Shown: one piece after another, positions 17,950 through 24,708 of the stretch
Position numbering within the stretch: the stretch's first letter is position 1
Layout of the letters: every line of letters starts with the position of its first letter
NCBI GenBank assembly: GCA_963708805.1
Contig: CAVPUA010000001.1
Coordinates: forward strand, 186,001 to 250,000
From: CAVPUA01 sp963708805
GTDB lineage: Bacteria > Actinomycetota > Actinomycetes > Mycobacteriales > Jatrophihabitantaceae
DNA: 64,000 nucleotides
Direction: 5' to 3'
Translations under genes and position numbers: made by a program
The notes under the pieces: generated by a model
The model's database searches: none
What the model was told of the DNA's origin: nothing
What the model saw: only the letters and a program-made list of their open reading frames with translations

Positions 17950-18345
17950 CTAGGCGCTGCCACTGAGGGCAGCGCGGGCCCGGGTCAACACCACCGTCAG
18001 GGCGCGGGCGGCAGCGTCGGCATCGTCGATGTCGTCCCAGATCGGTCCGGACAACGCGGCCGATCGGGCCAGCACTCTTTCCAGCAGCGCGTGCCCGTCG
18101 GCGGTGGGGGCATCGCCGGCGACGAGCTCTCGTGCTTCCAAGGCCGCCACCAGTTGGTCGGCGTCGTCGAACTTTGCCTGATCGGCAACTCGGTCGCGCA
18201 CGCTCGTCCCGTCGGGCTGATCGGCCAGTCGCAGCGACACCCATTGCCGTTCGTCCAGGCCGGTGCCGGCCAGCGCCTCGCGCAGAAGAGCTTGCAGTGT
18301 CTTCTCGGTCTGGCCGAGAAGCTGCGGGCCGAAGATCGCAGTCAT
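17950..18345 (-). CDS. MarR-fold small protein lacking a clear recognition helix
   Basis: A 131-residue helical protein starting MTAIFGPQLLGQTEK. Its pattern (GLDERQWVSLRLAD, then a helix pair and LEARELVAGD, then a C-terminal ALLERVLARS helix) matches MarR-type proteins. It is short and without a strong DNA-recognition helix. It is divergent from the typical MarR gene at 18426, with a shared dyad. It may form heterodimers or be a separate sensor; this is inference. Confidence 0.6.
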   Translation of the reverse strand: MTAIFGPQLLGQTEKTLQALLREALAGTGLDERQWVSLRLADQPDGTSVRDRVADQAKFDDADQLVAALEARELVAGDAPTADGHALLERVLARSAALSGPIWDDIDDADAAARALTVVLTRARAALSGSA

Positions 18346-18358
18346 GATCGTCCTCCAC

Positions 18359-18403
18359 ATCGTTGGTGCTGCCAACGATACGCTACTTCATTGGCTACGC
18401 CAA
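18359..18403. promoter_or_regulatory. Divergent MarR operator, CCAACG-type dyads
   Basis: ATCGTTGG-TGCTG-CCAACGAT (18359-18379) is a perfect 8-5-8 inverted repeat. A second, weaker copy TTGG-CTACG-CCAA (18391-18403) has the same 5-base spacer, with centres 28 bases apart. It lies in the 80-base spacer between the two MarR-like genes and is a strong operator candidate for the product of the 18426 gene. Confidence 0.7.
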
Positions 18404-18425
18404 CGGTTGAGCTACGCTTCTCTCC

Positions 18426-18863
18426 ATGACGGGAAACCGGATCGACCGAACGCCGACCTGGCTGTTGTCCCGGGCAAACGCTCGGGCGCAGTCGATCCGC
18501 ATCGACGCGTTCGCCGCCGCCGGCTCCACCGGCTATGTGTCGCGGCTGCTCGCGTCGCTGGCCGACGACGGGGTCGCCTCGCAGGCCGAGTTGAGCCGAC
18601 GAACCGGCATCGACCCCTCTGACGTCGTGGCCGCCGTCAACGACCTCGAAGGCCGCCGACTCGTCACCCGGCGGCGTGACCCTCGCGACACGCGGCGAAA
18701 CCTCATCACGTTGACCGCCAAGGGGCGCGCGGAGCTGCTGCGCCTCGATGCGGTGGTCGCCGAGATCCAAGATCGATTCCTGGCCCCGCTGAGTGACTCC
18801 GAGCGCCGGCAGCTCAGCCGAATCCTGGTCAAGCTCGCGGCCGCCGACGATCCGTCCGCCTGA
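18426..18863 (+). CDS. MarR-family transcriptional regulator
   Basis: A 145-residue MarR protein. The winged helix is visible (SQAELSRRTGIDPSDVVAAV, then GRRLVTRRRDPRDTRRNLI), followed by the dimerisation helices (LLRLDAVVAEIQDRFLAPLS). It faces the MarR-like gene at 17950-18345 with operator dyads between them, so autorepression is likely. The effector is unknown. Confidence 0.85.
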   Translation: MTGNRIDRTPTWLLSRANARAQSIRIDAFAAAGSTGYVSRLLASLADDGVASQAELSRRTGIDPSDVVAAVNDLEGRRLVTRRRDPRDTRRNLITLTAKGRAELLRLDAVVAEIQDRFLAPLSDSERRQLSRILVKLAAADDPSA

Positions 18864-18870
18864 GCAGTTG

Positions 18871-19545
18871 TCAGCCGAAGGCCCAGGCCACCATCAGGGG
18901 AAACTCCGCACGCCAGAACGGGTCGCCGTGCGAGCCGATCCGCTCGTTCATGACGACGTCGGTGCCGGCGTCGCGAAGCGCTGACGCCCACCGGGCGGCG
19001 TTGTCGAGGAAGAACGGCTCCAGCGTGCCCGCGACCAGATAGGTGCGTGGTGGCTGCTGCGGCATCTCGGCCGGTGGCCGATAACCCGATCCGGGCGAGG
19101 TGCAGAAGATCGCACCGTAGACGTCGGGATGTCGAAGCCCGAGCGCGAGGGCCAGCTCGCCGCTCGCCGAGACACCGCAGACGGCAGTGCGGTCCGTGGG
19201 AAGCGCGACGTCGAACTGCGACGTCGTCCACGGCCCGACCTCCTCGACGAAGAACCGCTCGTGGGCCGCGAACCGCCGCGGGTCGAAGGCGGGCGAGTAC
19301 TCATGGAGTCGGAGCGTCTCATCGGCCGACCGGTGCACACCGACGATCAGCGTGGGCCGCGTGCCGGCCGCCTCGAGGTCGGCGCCCCACTGCGAGATCA
19401 GCTGACCGTCACCGGCGAACACGATCGCCTCGGGCGGCGTCGGCGGGACATACACCGTAACTCGTCGTCCGCCGTCGTACGAAAACGTCTCGGTGACCAA
19501 CGATCCCGCAAGTGCGCCGTCGTTCGATTCGTCGTCCACCGCCAT
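18871..19545 (-). CDS. Esterase-family alpha/beta hydrolase
   Basis: A 224-residue protein of the enterochelin-esterase/esterase-D-like group. The nucleophile elbow is CGVSASGELAL, the oxyanion strand is AIVFAGDGQLISQW, and the C-terminal His is probably in IGSHGDPFWRAEFP. Such proteins hydrolyse carboxyl esters. ATG 19545 has AAGGA nearby. It is convergent with the MarR gene, seven bases from its stop. Confidence 0.8.
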   Translation of the reverse strand: MAVDDESNDGALAGSLVTETFSYDGGRRVTVYVPPTPPEAIVFAGDGQLISQWGADLEAAGTRPTLIVGVHRSADETLRLHEYSPAFDPRRFAAHERFFVEEVGPWTTSQFDVALPTDRTAVCGVSASGELALALGLRHPDVYGAIFCTSPGSGYRPPAEMPQQPPRTYLVAGTLEPFFLDNAARWASALRDAGTDVVMNERIGSHGDPFWRAEFPLMVAWAFG

Positions 19546-19666
19546 GAGCGATCCTTGTGAGATTTACGAAGGCTCCCCGCTCGACCTTAGGCGATATGGC
19601 CGTCTCGCGGGGTGACGACCAGCACGATCTGTGCACTCTGCAACTAGTGCTTAGTACAGTTACTGG

Positions 19667-20143
19667 GTGCCTGTTGATCAAGCCCGCCGCGTGGCGTCCG
19701 CATCGTCCACCGACGCCGGCCCGGATCCGGCCTTGATCGAGGCGGTGCTGGCAGCCAGCCGCGTCGTCGTCGCGATCGCGACTCGCGCCCTGGCCGGCGT
19801 GGCGCCTGACGTGACATTGCCGCAGTTCCGCACGCTCGTGCTGCTGGATCAATACGGCACCATCACCGTTCACGAGCTGGCCACATCGCTGGACAGCGCA
19901 CCGTCCACCACGACCCGAATGTGTGACCGACTCGTCGCCAAGGGGCTGATCCGTCGCGAGCCGCATCCCGATGATCGGCGCCAGGTGCTCTTGTCGGTGA
20001 CCGCCGCCGGACGATCGCTGGTGGCCGCCAGTACGGTGCGCCGGCGAGCGGAGTTCGAGCGACTGTTGGCCTCGGTGCCGCGGCGGCGGCAGGTCGAGAT
20101 CACTCGGGCGCTGACTGTTCTCATCGAAGCCGCGCAGCAGTGA
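19667..20143 (+). CDS. MarR-family regulator upstream of ClC channel
   Basis: A 158-residue MarR protein with helix-turn-helix ITVHELATSLDSAPSTTTRM and wing PHPDDRRQVLLSVT. GTG start at 19667. A -10-like TACAGT (19655-19660) sits seven bases before the GTG, so the transcript may be leaderless. The stop overlaps the GTG of the ClC gene (GTGA at 20140), making the two translationally coupled. That suggests the regulator controls the channel, perhaps in acid or anion stress (inference). Confidence 0.85.
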   Translation: MPVDQARRVASASSTDAGPDPALIEAVLAASRVVVAIATRALAGVAPDVTLPQFRTLVLLDQYGTITVHELATSLDSAPSTTTRMCDRLVAKGLIRREPHPDDRRQVLLSVTAAGRSLVAASTVRRRAEFERLLASVPRRRQVEITRALTVLIEAAQQ

Positions 20144-21576
20144 GGAATCTGGTCTCGCCGCTCGCCTCGGCCGTGGACCGGCGCGGTAGCGCTCTCGGTG
20201 CCCGCGTGGCGCGCACGAGCTACCTACAGCGCTGGGTCGGGCTGGGCTTGGCGATCGGGGTGATCGCCGGACTCGGCGCGGTGACGTTCTACTGGGCGCT
20301 GACCGAGGCAACCCATCTTCTTCTGGGCTCGCTGGGCGGATACCACCCACCGCGCCCGGCGGGCGAAGGCGGCGGTTTACACGACGGAGTGCATTTCTCT
20401 CGACCGTGGGCGATCCCGCTGGTCGTTGCGGCCGGCGGCCTGATCTCCGGGATCCTCGTGTTTCGATTCGCGCCGGAGGCCGAGGGTCACGGCACCGACG
20501 CGGCCATCGACGCAGTACACCGCGACCCCCGCTCGATCCGGGTGCGTGCGGTTGTCGTGAAACTGATCGCATCGGCGATCACGCTCGGGTCCGGCGGGTC
20601 CGGCGGCCGCGAAGGACCCACGGCCCAGATCTCGGCCGGCTTTGGATCCCTGTTGGCGCGCTGGCTGCGATTGTCGGACGCCGACGGCCGCATCGCGGTG
20701 TCGGTCGGTATCGGGTCGGGCATCGGGGCGATCTTCGGTGCGCCGCTCGGTGGCGCCGTCATGGCCGCCGACATCGTCTACCGCGACGACATCGAGGCGG
20801 CCGCCCTCGTTCCCGGGCTCATCGCCTCGATCACGTCCTACACCGTCTTCGGATCCGTCTACGGATTCCACCCGCTGTTCAGCGTCAGTCCCTATCGGTT
20901 CAGCGATCCGACCCAACTGGTGTGGTTCGCGATCATCGGAGTGCTCTGCGGCGGCATCGGCCTGCTCTACAGCCGGTCGTTCTACGGCGTCACCGCCCTC
21001 ACCAAGCGTCTCCCGGGCAGCCGGATGATCAAGCCGGCGGTCGGCGGCCTGCTCGTCGGCCTCATCGGGCTCGCGGCTCCGCAGAGCATCGGAACCGGTT
21101 ACGGCTGGATTCAGCAGGCGTTCGATCGCGGCTCGCTCCTGCACCTGTCGCTGTGGATCGTCCTGCTGCTCCCTCTGATCAAGATTGCAACGACTTCGCT
21201 CTCGATCGGGACCGGCGGCTCCGGCGGCATCTTCGGACCGGGAATGATGATCGGGGCGTTCGTGGGAGCTGCGGTGTGGCGACTGGCCGAGCCGCTCGGC
21301 TGGGGCATACCGCACTCGCCCACGGCGTTCGTCGCCGTCGGGATGACGGCCTGCTTCGGTGCGATTGCCCGTGCCCCGCTGTCGATGCTGCTCATGGTCG
21401 CCGAGATGACCGGCTCTATCGGCATTCTGGCTCCCGCGATGGTCGCCGTCGGCCTGGCCTACCTCATCGTGCGCCACGCAGACGACACCATCTACCGCAG
21501 TCAACCTCGCGACCGGCGTGACGTCATATCGCCCCATCCCGCCACCTCGCCGCTCCCCGCCGCGACCTCCCTGTAG
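20140..21576 (+). CDS. ClC-family chloride channel/transporter
   Basis: A 478-residue membrane protein with about ten to twelve hydrophobic segments. ClC signatures are present: GSGGSGGREGPTAQI, which combines the anion filter glycines and the gating Glu in GREGP, and later GTGGSGGIFGPGMMIGAF (the GGxFxP motif). Missing are CBS domains at the C-terminus. It moves chloride or similar anions, with or without proton exchange. GTG start overlaps the preceding MarR stop. Confidence 0.9.
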   Translation: MRNLVSPLASAVDRRGSALGARVARTSYLQRWVGLGLAIGVIAGLGAVTFYWALTEATHLLLGSLGGYHPPRPAGEGGGLHDGVHFSRPWAIPLVVAAGGLISGILVFRFAPEAEGHGTDAAIDAVHRDPRSIRVRAVVVKLIASAITLGSGGSGGREGPTAQISAGFGSLLARWLRLSDADGRIAVSVGIGSGIGAIFGAPLGGAVMAADIVYRDDIEAAALVPGLIASITSYTVFGSVYGFHPLFSVSPYRFSDPTQLVWFAIIGVLCGGIGLLYSRSFYGVTALTKRLPGSRMIKPAVGGLLVGLIGLAAPQSIGTGYGWIQQAFDRGSLLHLSLWIVLLLPLIKIATTSLSIGTGGSGGIFGPGMMIGAFVGAAVWRLAEPLGWGIPHSPTAFVAVGMTACFGAIARAPLSMLLMVAEMTGSIGILAPAMVAVGLAYLIVRHADDTIYRSQPRDRRDVISPHPATSPLPAATSL

Positions 21577-21605
21577 CTCGCGGGAGCCGGCGGCCGGTGA
21601 GGGCG

Positions 21606-22190
21606 TCAGGTGCCCGGGCCGCGCGCGAAGGCGAACGCACCGGCCTGCCATGTGCGGTCCAGATCGGAATCGGACGGGAAGCGGCCGTCTATCTCGAGGA
21701 TCAGAGTGCCGTGCGCGAACGCCCAGAGGGCCTGGGCGCGATAGGGCTCCCCGGTCGCTCGGTAGAACGGCTCCCCGGCCCACTGTTCGAGTCCAGGAGT
21801 GAGGGCGGAGCGGGGCAGGTTGCCCGTGGTGACGAGTCGGTACAGGTTGGGGTGGTCACGACCGAAGCCCCGGTAGGCGACGAGCAGGGCCGAAACCGGA
21901 CCGCCGGGGCCGGGCGCCGTGACGGCCGCATGCATCTGCTCGCCGGTCAGGAACAGCGTCTCGTCCACCAACTGCGCGACGACGGCGTCGCGGCCGGGCA
22001 GGTGGTTGTACAGCGAGGGCGCCTTGATGCCGAGTTCGTCAGCGAGCCGGCGCATCGTGAGGGCCTCGGCCCCCTCGGCCTCGACCAGGCCCCGCGCGGC
22101 CGCGACGATCTGGCTGATGCGGTCGGTGCGCGGGCCTGGCTCGGGGCGGGGCGCGATGGGCGGGAGCGCCCGGCGGAAGCGGGGACTCAC
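21606..22190 (-). CDS. TetR-family regulator with WHG-type C-terminal domain
   Basis: A 194-residue TetR protein. HTH: ISQIVAAARGLVEAEGAEAL, then LADELGIKAPSLYNHLPGRD. The C-terminal domain includes QALWAFAHGTLILEIDGRF, typical of the TetR_C_13/WHG group. GTG start at 22190 overlaps the stop of the upstream oxidoreductase gene (GTGA). The ACTAAC/GTTAGT dyads upstream of that gene are its likely operator. Confidence 0.85.
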   Translation of the reverse strand: MSPRFRRALPPIAPRPEPGPRTDRISQIVAAARGLVEAEGAEALTMRRLADELGIKAPSLYNHLPGRDAVVAQLVDETLFLTGEQMHAAVTAPGPGGPVSALLVAYRGFGRDHPNLYRLVTTGNLPRSALTPGLEQWAGEPFYRATGEPYRAQALWAFAHGTLILEIDGRFPSDSDLDRTWQAGAFAFARGPGT

Positions 22191-22651
22191 GCGGCGGTGA
22201 GCTCGAAGATCGGGTGTTTGGGGGCGATGGCGGCCAGTTCGGCGTCGGTGGAATCCGGTCCGGTGCCGTCGAAGAAGACGCCCACCTCGGCCTTCCACCG
22301 CTTGAGGTAGGCCCGCAGGATCTGGGTCGTCCGGGGGTCGTCGACGGCGAGTTCACGGGCCAGGTACGGCTGCCGGTGACGGCCGAGGATCAGCGTCAGC
22401 CGGCCGCCGTCGGCCCGGACGTTGCGGACCCAGTGGCCGATCCCGCGCGGAGAGACGAGGTACTCGTGGCCGTCGATGGTGAGCAGATTGACGGGCGTGC
22501 GCCGCGGCTGCCCGCTCTGCCGACCTCGAGTTTCGAGGACCCGCGATCCGAGCACGCTGACACCCATGCGGGTGAGGCGGGCGACCACCCGGTTGAAGAC
22601 GTTGCGGGTGAACCAGCCGGGGGCCTGGTAGTGGTTGGCCGTGTCGCTCAT
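22187..22651 (-). CDS. F420/deazaflavin-dependent nitroreductase-family protein
   Basis: A 154-residue split-barrel protein of the Ddn-like (nitroreductase/deazaflavin) family. Landmarks are GWFTRNVFNRVVARLTRMG at the N-terminus, TRGRQSGQPRRTPVNLL, and RGIGHWVRNVRADGG. Members bind F420 or FMN and reduce nitro or quinone compounds. ATG 22651 has GGAAGG upstream. It is first in a two-gene unit with the TetR gene and lies beside two palindromic operators. Confidence 0.85.
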   Translation of the reverse strand: MSDTANHYQAPGWFTRNVFNRVVARLTRMGVSVLGSRVLETRGRQSGQPRRTPVNLLTIDGHEYLVSPRGIGHWVRNVRADGGRLTLILGRHRQPYLARELAVDDPRTTQILRAYLKRWKAEVGVFFDGTGPDSTDAELAAIAPKHPIFELTAA

Positions 22652-22670
22652 GACGATCCTTCCATCGAAG

Positions 22671-22711
22671 ACTAACACCGTTAGTTCAGCCTAGGACTAA
22701 CAGTGTTAGTC
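22671..22711. promoter_or_regulatory. TetR operator pair (ACTAAC-GTTAGT dyads)
   Basis: Two inverted repeats sit in the divergent spacer upstream of the deazaflavin-oxidoreductase gene: ACTAACACCGTTAGT at 22671-22685 and the perfect GACTAACAGTGTTAGTC at 22695-22711. They share ACTAAC/GTTAGT arms. The likely binder is the TetR protein encoded in the same operon. Confidence 0.75.
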
Positions 22712-22745
22712 GTCAAGAGGGCACCCACCTGGCACGCTGAGCGTC

Positions 22746-23174
22746 ATGGCCGACTACGAGGTGGACGCAGACCCGGGACGCATCGACATGGACGTCGTGT
22801 GGACCTACCTTCACAAAGAGGCGTACTGGGGGCGCGGTCGCAGCCGGGCCGACGTCGAGAAGCAGGTCAACGGCGCCTGGCGGGTGGTGGGCGCCTACGC
22901 CGACGACGGGTCGCAGGTCGGTTTCGCCCGAGCCGTGTCGGACGGTGTGGCGTTCGCCTACCTGGCCGACGTGTTCGTACTGAAGCAACATCGGCTCAAC
23001 GGCCTTGGCCGGCGCATCGTCCGCACCATGATCGAGGACGGGCCCGGCGCTGAATATCGCTGGCTGCTGCACACCGGTGACGCCGTGTTCCTGTACGCCA
23101 GCCTGGGCTTCCGGCCGACCGACCGTACGGTGCTCGAACGCCCCGCCGGGCGCCCCAGCGTGGTGGAGCCCTAG
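22746..23174 (+). CDS. GNAT-family N-acetyltransferase
   Basis: A 142-residue GNAT protein. Typical elements are AYLADVFVLKQHRLNGLGRRI (acetyl-CoA binding loop with R/Q-x-x-G-x-G/A) and the final LYASLGFRPTDRTVLER. The N-terminal part (residues 14-35, MDVVWTYLHKEAYWGRGRS) matches a common actinobacterial subgroup. The acceptor substrate is unknown. It is divergent from the oxidoreductase/TetR unit and ends at a strong hairpin. Confidence 0.85.
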   Translation: MADYEVDADPGRIDMDVVWTYLHKEAYWGRGRSRADVEKQVNGAWRVVGAYADDGSQVGFARAVSDGVAFAYLADVFVLKQHRLNGLGRRIVRTMIEDGPGAEYRWLLHTGDAVFLYASLGFRPTDRTVLERPAGRPSVVEP

Positions 23175-23198
23175 GTCTCGCCGGAGCGACGACCGCCC

Positions 23199-23224
23199 CG
23201 CCGGCCATGTGATGATGGCCGGCG
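23199..23224. terminator. 10-bp GC-rich hairpin between convergent genes
   Basis: CGCCGGCCAT (23199-23208) and ATGGCCGGCG (23215-23224) are perfect inverted complements with a GTGATG loop. It sits between the GNAT gene (ends 23174) and the convergent methyltransferase gene (ends 23241), so it probably works in both directions. Confidence 0.7.
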
Positions 23225-23240
23225 AGGCGACGCCGGTGGT

Positions 23241-24317
23241 TCAGGGGCGGATCTCGATGATGCGGTTGACGGGCGTGTCGATCGCCCGGCGGAACCGGCC
23301 GAATCCGCCCTGCTCGGTGATGCTGCGCAGCTGCTCGTCGCTCGCCTGAGCGCCGAGCGCCCAGCCGCCGTTCTGCGATCGAGCCGACGGTGTGCAGACC
23401 AGGGTCGAGGCGGAGTAGAACAGCCGACCGACCGGGTTCAGATTGTCGGCGACCGACTCACCGGCCATCGGCTCGACGAGCAGCCACGTGCCGTCGTCGG
23501 CCAGGGTCGACCGGATGTGCCGCGCGGCGCCGACCGGGTCGCCCATGTCGTGCAGGGCGTCGAAGATGCAGACCAGCCCGTAGCCGGTGCCGGGATAGTC
23601 CTGCGCCGAGGCGACCTCGAAGCGCACCCGGTCGGCGACGCCGGCCTTCTCGGCGGCGACGCGTGCGGCCTCGATCGAGGGCGCATGCGGATCGAAGCCG
23701 ACCACGGTCGAGTTCGGATAGGCCTGGGCGAGCAAGATCGTCGAGGCGCCGTGACCGCAGCCGACGTCGGCCACGTCGGCCCCGTCGGTGAGCGCCGCCT
23801 CCACCCCGTCGAGCGCCGGGATCCAGCTCGCCACGAGATTGGCGGCGTAGCCCGGACGGAAGAAGCGTTCGACGCCGAAGTAGAGATCGTGATGGTGTTC
23901 GCCCCACCCGAATCCCTCGCCGCTGCGGATGACTTCGGCCAGCCGCTCCTCGTCCTTGAACAACGCGGAGGCAAGGAAGACGCCCGCGGTGAGGAAGGTC
24001 GGTGACTCCTCGTCGGCCAGGCAGGCGCGCTGGGCGGCCGTGAGCCAGTACTGACCCGTGGCCGGGTCGTACTCGCAGTAGCCGGACGCGGCCTGCGCGT
24101 TCAACCACTCGCGGGTGTAGCGCTCGTCGCAACCGGCGGCCGCTGCCACCTCGCGTTCGGTGGCGCGTCCGGTTTCGGCCAGTGCCCGGTACAGGCCGAG
24201 CCGGTCACCGATCACGACGGTCACGGCGTGGTGCGCCGCGGCCAGGTCGGTGATGAACCGGTGCATGAACTCGCCCAGTGCGGCCTCGGTGAGTTCGTCG
24301 TCGATCGTGGTGCTCAT
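23241..24317 (-). CDS. SAM-dependent methyltransferase (O-methyltransferase-like)
   Basis: A 358-residue class I methyltransferase. The N-terminal part (residues 10-110) is a winged-helix dimerisation domain with ERYTREWLNAQAASGYCEYD. The catalytic domain has motif I VADVGCGHGASTILLA (about residues 180-195), motif II FDPHAPSIEAARV, and a D-A-L-H-D-M segment corresponding to the acceptor side. The family includes mycobacterial UbiE/COQ5-annotated methyltransferases. ATG 24317 has an AGGAGGA tract. A 64-codon gene precedes it by 10 bases. Confidence 0.8.
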   Translation of the reverse strand: MSTTIDDELTEAALGEFMHRFITDLAAAHHAVTVVIGDRLGLYRALAETGRATEREVAAAAGCDERYTREWLNAQAASGYCEYDPATGQYWLTAAQRACLADEESPTFLTAGVFLASALFKDEERLAEVIRSGEGFGWGEHHHDLYFGVERFFRPGYAANLVASWIPALDGVEAALTDGADVADVGCGHGASTILLAQAYPNSTVVGFDPHAPSIEAARVAAEKAGVADRVRFEVASAQDYPGTGYGLVCIFDALHDMGDPVGAARHIRSTLADDGTWLLVEPMAGESVADNLNPVGRLFYSASTLVCTPSARSQNGGWALGAQASDEQLRSITEQGGFGRFRRAIDTPVNRIIEIRP

Positions 24318-24327
24318 GTGCTCCTCC

Positions 24328-24522
24328 TCAGGAGTGTGCTGGTTGGGTCGCCGACCGCAGCCAGCTGCGGCGGACGGATCGGGTCGCTCCCTGGCGCCGC
24401 TCGGCGCGCTCGGCTCGACGGGCTTGGCGGGCCTCGCGGGCGAGCCGACGGTCGGCCGCCTCCGCGATCAGCTCGTGCTGACGGGCGATGGCCCGCTCGG
24501 CGTTCATCAGGCTGGGGTACAT
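24328..24522 (-). CDS. Small Arg-rich helical protein (64 aa)
   Basis: ATG 24522 follows a near-perfect AGGAGG, which argues that this short gene is real. The product is highly charged: MYPSLMNAERAIARQHELI, then long runs rich in Arg, Ala and Glu, predicted helical and basic. Short proteins of this type (opening MYPSLM-like, then ARQHELIAEAADRRLAREA-like helix) recur in actinobacteria with no assigned function. It ends 10 bases before the methyltransferase start, whose RBS overlaps its stop region, so the two are probably coupled. Confidence 0.6.
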   Translation of the reverse strand: MYPSLMNAERAIARQHELIAEAADRRLAREARQARRAERAERRQGATRSVRRSWLRSATQPAHS

Positions 24523-24557
24523 GGCTGCCTCCTGGGGCGCTGGATTTGGCACCGGAT

Positions 24558-24628
24558 TGGATCGGTGTGCTCGCAATCCAGACTCGCCGCCGCGGGGGCC
24601 GGTGCCATCCGTGGCGAGCACCGATCCA
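24558..24628. promoter_or_regulatory. Long imperfect inverted repeat in divergent spacer
   Basis: TGGATCGGTGTGCTCG (24558-24573) and CGAGCACCGATCCA (24615-24628) are inverted complements apart from a two-base bulge (TG) in the left arm. It lies between the small basic gene (24522) and the LuxR-type gene (24709). A second pair CTTGCCG (24661-24667) and CGGCAAG (24694-24700) lies nearer the LuxR start. These are candidate binding sites for that regulator. Confidence 0.4.
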
Positions 24629-24708
24629 CCACTGGTTTCACCCGTCGGCAGTACGGACTTCTTGCCGGGATGGCCTCGATCCGCCAGCACAGGCGGCAAG
24701 ATGAGCGG

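Noticed and set aside
24160..24708. Upstream extension of the LuxR-type gene
   Set aside because: This stretch is antisense to the small ORF and methyltransferase start; the HTH begins right after GTG 24709.
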